Source: Acinetobacter tibetensis (GTDB lineage Bacteria > Pseudomonadota > Gammaproteobacteria > Pseudomonadales > Moraxellaceae). Taken from it: DNA of 64,000 bases. Shown piece after piece: positions 60,870-64,000 of the stretch (its first letter is position 1; each line of letters opens with the position of its first letter). Made by a program: the position numbers and the translations under genes. The stretch covers positions 1 to 64,000 of the forward strand of contig NZ_CP098732.1 in assembly GCF_023824315.1 (NCBI RefSeq). Reading direction: 5' to 3'. The notes under the pieces were generated by a model that was not told where the DNA came from, did no database searches, and was given only the letters and a program-made list of their open reading frames with translations.

Positions 60870-62084
60870 ATGAATACATTGTCAGCACGTAGGCACTCCG
60901 TGATTACGGTCGCAATTTGTTTTTTGATTGCGGTGATTGAAGGTTTAGATATTCAGGCTGCGGGTATAGCCGCCGCAGGCATTCGAGAACATTTTGCACT
61001 GAACAGTTCACAACTGGGTGTGTTTTTTAGCGCAGGAATTTTAGGCTTATTACCTGGGGCATTGGTGGGTGGACGTTTTGCAGACCGCATAGGACGTAAA
61101 ACAGTCTTGGTTTGGTCTGTTGCCGTATTTGCAGTATTCACTTTATGTACTGTCTGGGTAAATAGTTTTTACAGTTTATTGCTGGTTCGCTTTTTGGCTG
61201 GCGCTGGCTTAGGTGCTGCGATGCCGTTGTTAATTACGCTAGCATCGGAAGCGGTTACTCCTGCAAAGCGTGGGCAAGCGGTAGGGTTAATGTATTGTGG
61301 TATGCCCGTCGGAGCTGCGATTCTGTCCTACATTGCCAGTTTAGATTTTGGTTCGAACTGGAAAAATATTTTCTATCTGGGCGGGTTGTTACCTATTATT
61401 GTGCTCCCGATAATGATCAAATTCTTGCCTGAATCGCGTGAATTCTTAAAAGCCCAAACACGTGTTGAAACAGCCGAGATCGAGCAAAAAGTCTCTTTTC
61501 GGGATCTGTTTAATCGCCATAACTTAATGCGTACTGGCTTAATTTGGTTCAGTTATTTCTTCACCTTAATGGTGGTTTATATCATGCTGAGCTGGTTACC
61601 TTCGTTATTTATGGAGCTTGGTTTCTCGCGTAAAGAAGGCAGTACAGCACAATTCTACTTCATGCTCAGTGCAACCGTAGGAACGGTGATTTTGGGTATG
61701 CTGACAGATCGCTGGAAAAAAGCTTATGTGATTGTGTTGATGTATGGCGGAATTTTGGCAGGCTTATTTGCCTTAAATGCTGCGGCTTCACTGACTCAAA
61801 TGTATTTGGCATCAGCACTTGTCGGCGCTTTTGTGATTGGTTGTCAGGGCGTGCTCTATGCGTTTGGGAGTATTGTTTATCCGACTGAACTACGTGGTAC
61901 GGGTGTGGGGATGGCTTCGGCTGTTGGGCGTATTGGGGCGATGTTGGGTCCGACCATTGCGGGACAGCTTTTGGCAGCAGGTTTTGGCGCGACTGGCGTG
62001 GTTTCAGCAGCGATTCCTTGTATTGTGATTTCTGCCGTATTGATGTTAATTTTGGTCCAACGTCTACAGAAAGTCACCGTTTAA
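60870..62084 (+). CDS. MFS transporter, MhpT-like (AAHS family)
   Basis: A 404-residue transporter of 12 helices. Helix 1 reads GLDIQAAGIAAAGI, almost as in E. coli MhpT (3-(3-hydroxyphenyl)propionate importer), followed by SAGILGLLPGALVGGRFADRIGRK-type motifs. It is the second aromatic-acid type transporter in the window and, like the first, sits alone with no catabolic genes. The ribosome site AAGGAG is good. Confidence 0.85.
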   Translation: MNTLSARRHSVITVAICFLIAVIEGLDIQAAGIAAAGIREHFALNSSQLGVFFSAGILGLLPGALVGGRFADRIGRKTVLVWSVAVFAVFTLCTVWVNSFYSLLLVRFLAGAGLGAAMPLLITLASEAVTPAKRGQAVGLMYCGMPVGAAILSYIASLDFGSNWKNIFYLGGLLPIIVLPIMIKFLPESREFLKAQTRVETAEIEQKVSFRDLFNRHNLMRTGLIWFSYFFTLMVVYIMLSWLPSLFMELGFSRKEGSTAQFYFMLSATVGTVILGMLTDRWKKAYVIVLMYGGILAGLFALNAAASLTQMYLASALVGAFVIGCQGVLYAFGSIVYPTELRGTGVGMASAVGRIGAMLGPTIAGQLLAAGFGATGVVSAAIPCIVISAVLMLILVQRLQKVTV

Positions 62085-62101
62085 ACATCGAATAGTCTAT
62101 G

Positions 62102-62128
62102 AATAGCCCGTATTTACGGGCTATTTTT
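62102..62128 (+). terminator. Terminator of the MhpT-like gene
   Basis: AATAGCCCGTA (62102-62112) and TACGGGCTATT (62115-62125), followed by Ts. Confidence 0.85.
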
Positions 62129-62259
62129 ATGGGCAATAAACAATCGGCAACAGCAGGAATTGCGGTAGACCAAGCCAGTGAGGCGGATGCACTGACTACA
62201 TTCTTAGACTTTTGTTATATGCTAGCGAACAATGAATAAAAACAGTGAACGAAACGGAC

Positions 62260-62904
62260 ATGCAACAGATACAAAACAAGAAAGCGTTGATTGTGGTGGA
62301 TGTACAAAATGGTTTTACCCCAGGAGGAAATCTTGCGGTTGCCCATGCCGACCAAATTATTCCCAAAATAAATCAATTGGGGAATTATTTTGAGCAAATT
62401 ATTCTGACCCAAGACTGGCATCCTGCACAGCATATTTCTTTTGCAGACAATCATGTGGGTAAACAAGCCTTTGATCAGATTGAACTGCCTTATGGCACAC
62501 AGGTGCTTTGGCCTATGCATTGTGTACAAGGCAGCCATGATGCCGATTTTCATCCGGATTTAGTCTTACCCCAAGCCCAATTGATTATCCGTAAAGGCAT
62601 GCATGTGAATATCGACAGTTATTCAGCATTTATGGAAGCAGATAGAAAAACCACGACAGGTCTGGCCGGTTATTTAAATGCACGTGGCATAGACACCGTC
62701 TATATTGTGGGCATTGCGACAGATTTCTGTGTGGCATGGACAGCGATAGATGCCTGTCGTTTAGGCTTTAAAACTTATGTGATTGCTGATGCAACCAAAG
62801 CGATTGATTTAAATGGTTCGTTGCAACATGCTTGGCAAGATATGCTGGCAGCCGGTGTACAACGCATTTACATCAAAGATATTGTTGCGACCATGACGGC
62901 ATAA
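62260..62904 (+). CDS. pncA: Nicotinamidase
   Basis: Hydrolyses nicotinamide to nicotinate in NAD salvage. The 214-residue protein has catalytic Asp in VVDVQNGF (near 14), metal-ligand motif DWHP...H (near 56), HCVQGS (near 90), catalytic Lys in IRKGMH, and nucleophile Cys in GIATDFCV (near 160). The start is ATG 62260. A GTG at 62245 would add five residues. Confidence 0.94.
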   Translation: MQQIQNKKALIVVDVQNGFTPGGNLAVAHADQIIPKINQLGNYFEQIILTQDWHPAQHISFADNHVGKQAFDQIELPYGTQVLWPMHCVQGSHDADFHPDLVLPQAQLIIRKGMHVNIDSYSAFMEADRKTTTGLAGYLNARGIDTVYIVGIATDFCVAWTAIDACRLGFKTYVIADATKAIDLNGSLQHAWQDMLAAGVQRIYIKDIVATMTA

Positions 62905-62958
62905 TTGGCGTAATCTCCTTTTACCTTTTCTAGTTTGACTCCCCATTGAGGACTGACG

Positions 62959-63933
62959 ATGTCTGTATTATTGCAATTGAGCCATTGGATTCAGAAAACG
63001 TTTGCTTTGTGGGTGGTGCTGTTTGCAGGGATCGCGTTGATTCTGCCCGAAGCCTTTGTCTGGTTAAAAGCCTATATCCCGTGGATGCTTGGGATTATTA
63101 TGCTGGGCATGGGAATGACCATGCAGTTGGCGGACTTTAAAGCCATAGCACAAACGCCGAAAGCGGTCTGTATTGGGGTAATCGCACAATTTGTGGTGAT
63201 GCCGTTGTTGGCTTATGTCCTGTGTCTGGTCTTTCAATTGCCTGCTGAATTGGCTGTCGGGGTGATTTTAGTCGGTTGTTGTCCCGGGGGAACCGCTTCG
63301 AATGTCATTACTTATATGGCAAAGGGCAATACAGCATTGTCTGTCGCCTGCACTGCGGTTTCGACCTTATTGGCACCTTTACTCACTCCATTTATTTTCT
63401 ATCTACTTGCGAGTCAATGGATTGAAATTAATGCGTGGTCAATGCTGAGTTCTATTTTACAGGTAGTGCTATTGCCGATTGTGGTGGGCTTAATTTTAAG
63501 ACGTTTATTGAAACAACAGATTCAGCAGTACATCAGTGTGATGCCCCTCATTTCTGTGCTGGCCATCGTCTTGATTGTGGCGGCAATTATTGGTGGCAGT
63601 AAAGCACAGCTCCTCCATTCAGGCTTGCTTATATTTCTGGTGGTGGCATTACACAATGGCTTAGGATATTTATTGGGATTTGGATGTAGCCGTTTATTTC
63701 ATTTAAATTATGCAGACAGTAAGGCGGTAGCGATAGAAGTTGGAATGCAAAACTCAGGTCTGGGTGTGGCTTTAGCCGCAGTACATTTTGCGACAGCACC
63801 TTTAGCCGCCTTACCCAGTGCAATTTTTAGTTTATGGCATAATATTTCAGGACCGATTTTGGCAACCTATTGGGCAAGTCGACAGCATGAATCGGGTTCT
63901 GAAATTGAATTAGAGTCAAGAAAACCCGAATAA
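62959..63933 (+). CDS. Bile acid:sodium symporter (BASS) family protein
   Basis: A 324-residue membrane protein with about 8-10 helices. The family motifs GCCPGGTASNVITYMAKGN (near 111-129) and EVGMQNSGLGVAL (near 260) form the crossed-helix substrate and sodium sites. Known BASS members carry pantoate, pyruvate or other organic acids. The substrate here is unknown. GAGGACTG lies just upstream of the start. The window ends 67 bp later. Confidence 0.9.
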   Translation: MSVLLQLSHWIQKTFALWVVLFAGIALILPEAFVWLKAYIPWMLGIIMLGMGMTMQLADFKAIAQTPKAVCIGVIAQFVVMPLLAYVLCLVFQLPAELAVGVILVGCCPGGTASNVITYMAKGNTALSVACTAVSTLLAPLLTPFIFYLLASQWIEINAWSMLSSILQVVLLPIVVGLILRRLLKQQIQQYISVMPLISVLAIVLIVAAIIGGSKAQLLHSGLLIFLVVALHNGLGYLLGFGCSRLFHLNYADSKAVAIEVGMQNSGLGVALAAVHFATAPLAALPSAIFSLWHNISGPILATYWASRQHESGSEIELESRKPE

Positions 63934-64000
63934 AATGAGTAGATTATTCTAATACAGGTGTGAGTTCTGCCTATAAAACCAACACTGGGACTGTATATTG

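Overview
The window is a 64 kb chromosomal segment of an Acinetobacter-type gammaproteobacterium (Moraxellaceae). The evidence is the order dnaA-dnaN-recF-gyrB starting at base 1, an Acinetobacter-like 16S rRNA, three AdeT-like solute-binding proteins, a low-GC gene style, and protein sequences that read as Acinetobacter orthologues throughout. The start at dnaA implies that the replication origin lies just upstream of base 1. I see no insertion sequence, prophage or CRISPR array.

Layout. 1-6.3 kb: the replication cluster dnaA, dnaN, recF, gyrB. 6.3-15.3 kb: a small hypothetical gene, tyrS, anmK, erpA, three tandem adeT-like genes and a YheS-type ABC-F ATPase. 15.3-21.3 kb: a complete rRNA operon (two promoters, 16S, tRNA-Ile, tRNA-Ala, 23S, 5S, terminator). 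21.6-32 kb: an aromatic-acid MFS transporter, a PQQ sugar dehydrogenase, a TSUP transporter with a convergent LysR gene, a RutG-like permease, ppc, and a TetR gene. 31.7-36 kb: a two-gene RND efflux operon divergent from that TetR gene. 36-50 kb: dnaJ, dapB, dkgB with a LysR gene, a MocR regulator, and a long minus-strand run with repair (tag, mutY), envelope (M23 peptidase) and small-enzyme genes. 50-57 kb: an iron-linked esterase behind a Fur-like box, rarA, and a basic amino-acid ABC importer. 57-64 kb: a LysE exporter/Lrp pair, dapA-bamC-purC, an MhpT-like transporter, pncA and a bile acid:Na+ symporter family protein.

The most striking content is two intergenic RNA loci with no protein-coding potential, about 23041-23162 and 53043-53171, both on the minus strand. 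Each encodes a roughly 120-130 nt RNA with four GGA motifs in hairpin loops, in the same order and at similar spacing. Several match the CsrA/RsmA target ACAGGAUGU, and the last GGA sits in the loop of the intrinsic terminator. Each locus carries an 18-bp GacA-box-like palindrome (TGT-N12-ACA type) centred about 65 bp upstream of the predicted transcription start. Together they look like a pair of GacA-controlled, CsrA-titrating RNAs of the CsrB/RsmY/RsmZ type.

Other regulatory structure: a near-identical 22-bp palindrome upstream of two of the three adeT-like genes; a TetR operator between the TetR gene and the RND operon; a RutR-like palindrome upstream of the RutG-like permease; an attenuator-like hairpin inside the amino-acid ABC operon; and long complementary flanks around 16S and 23S for rRNA processing. 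Functional calls come from reading motifs and from remembered family sequences. No database search was run.
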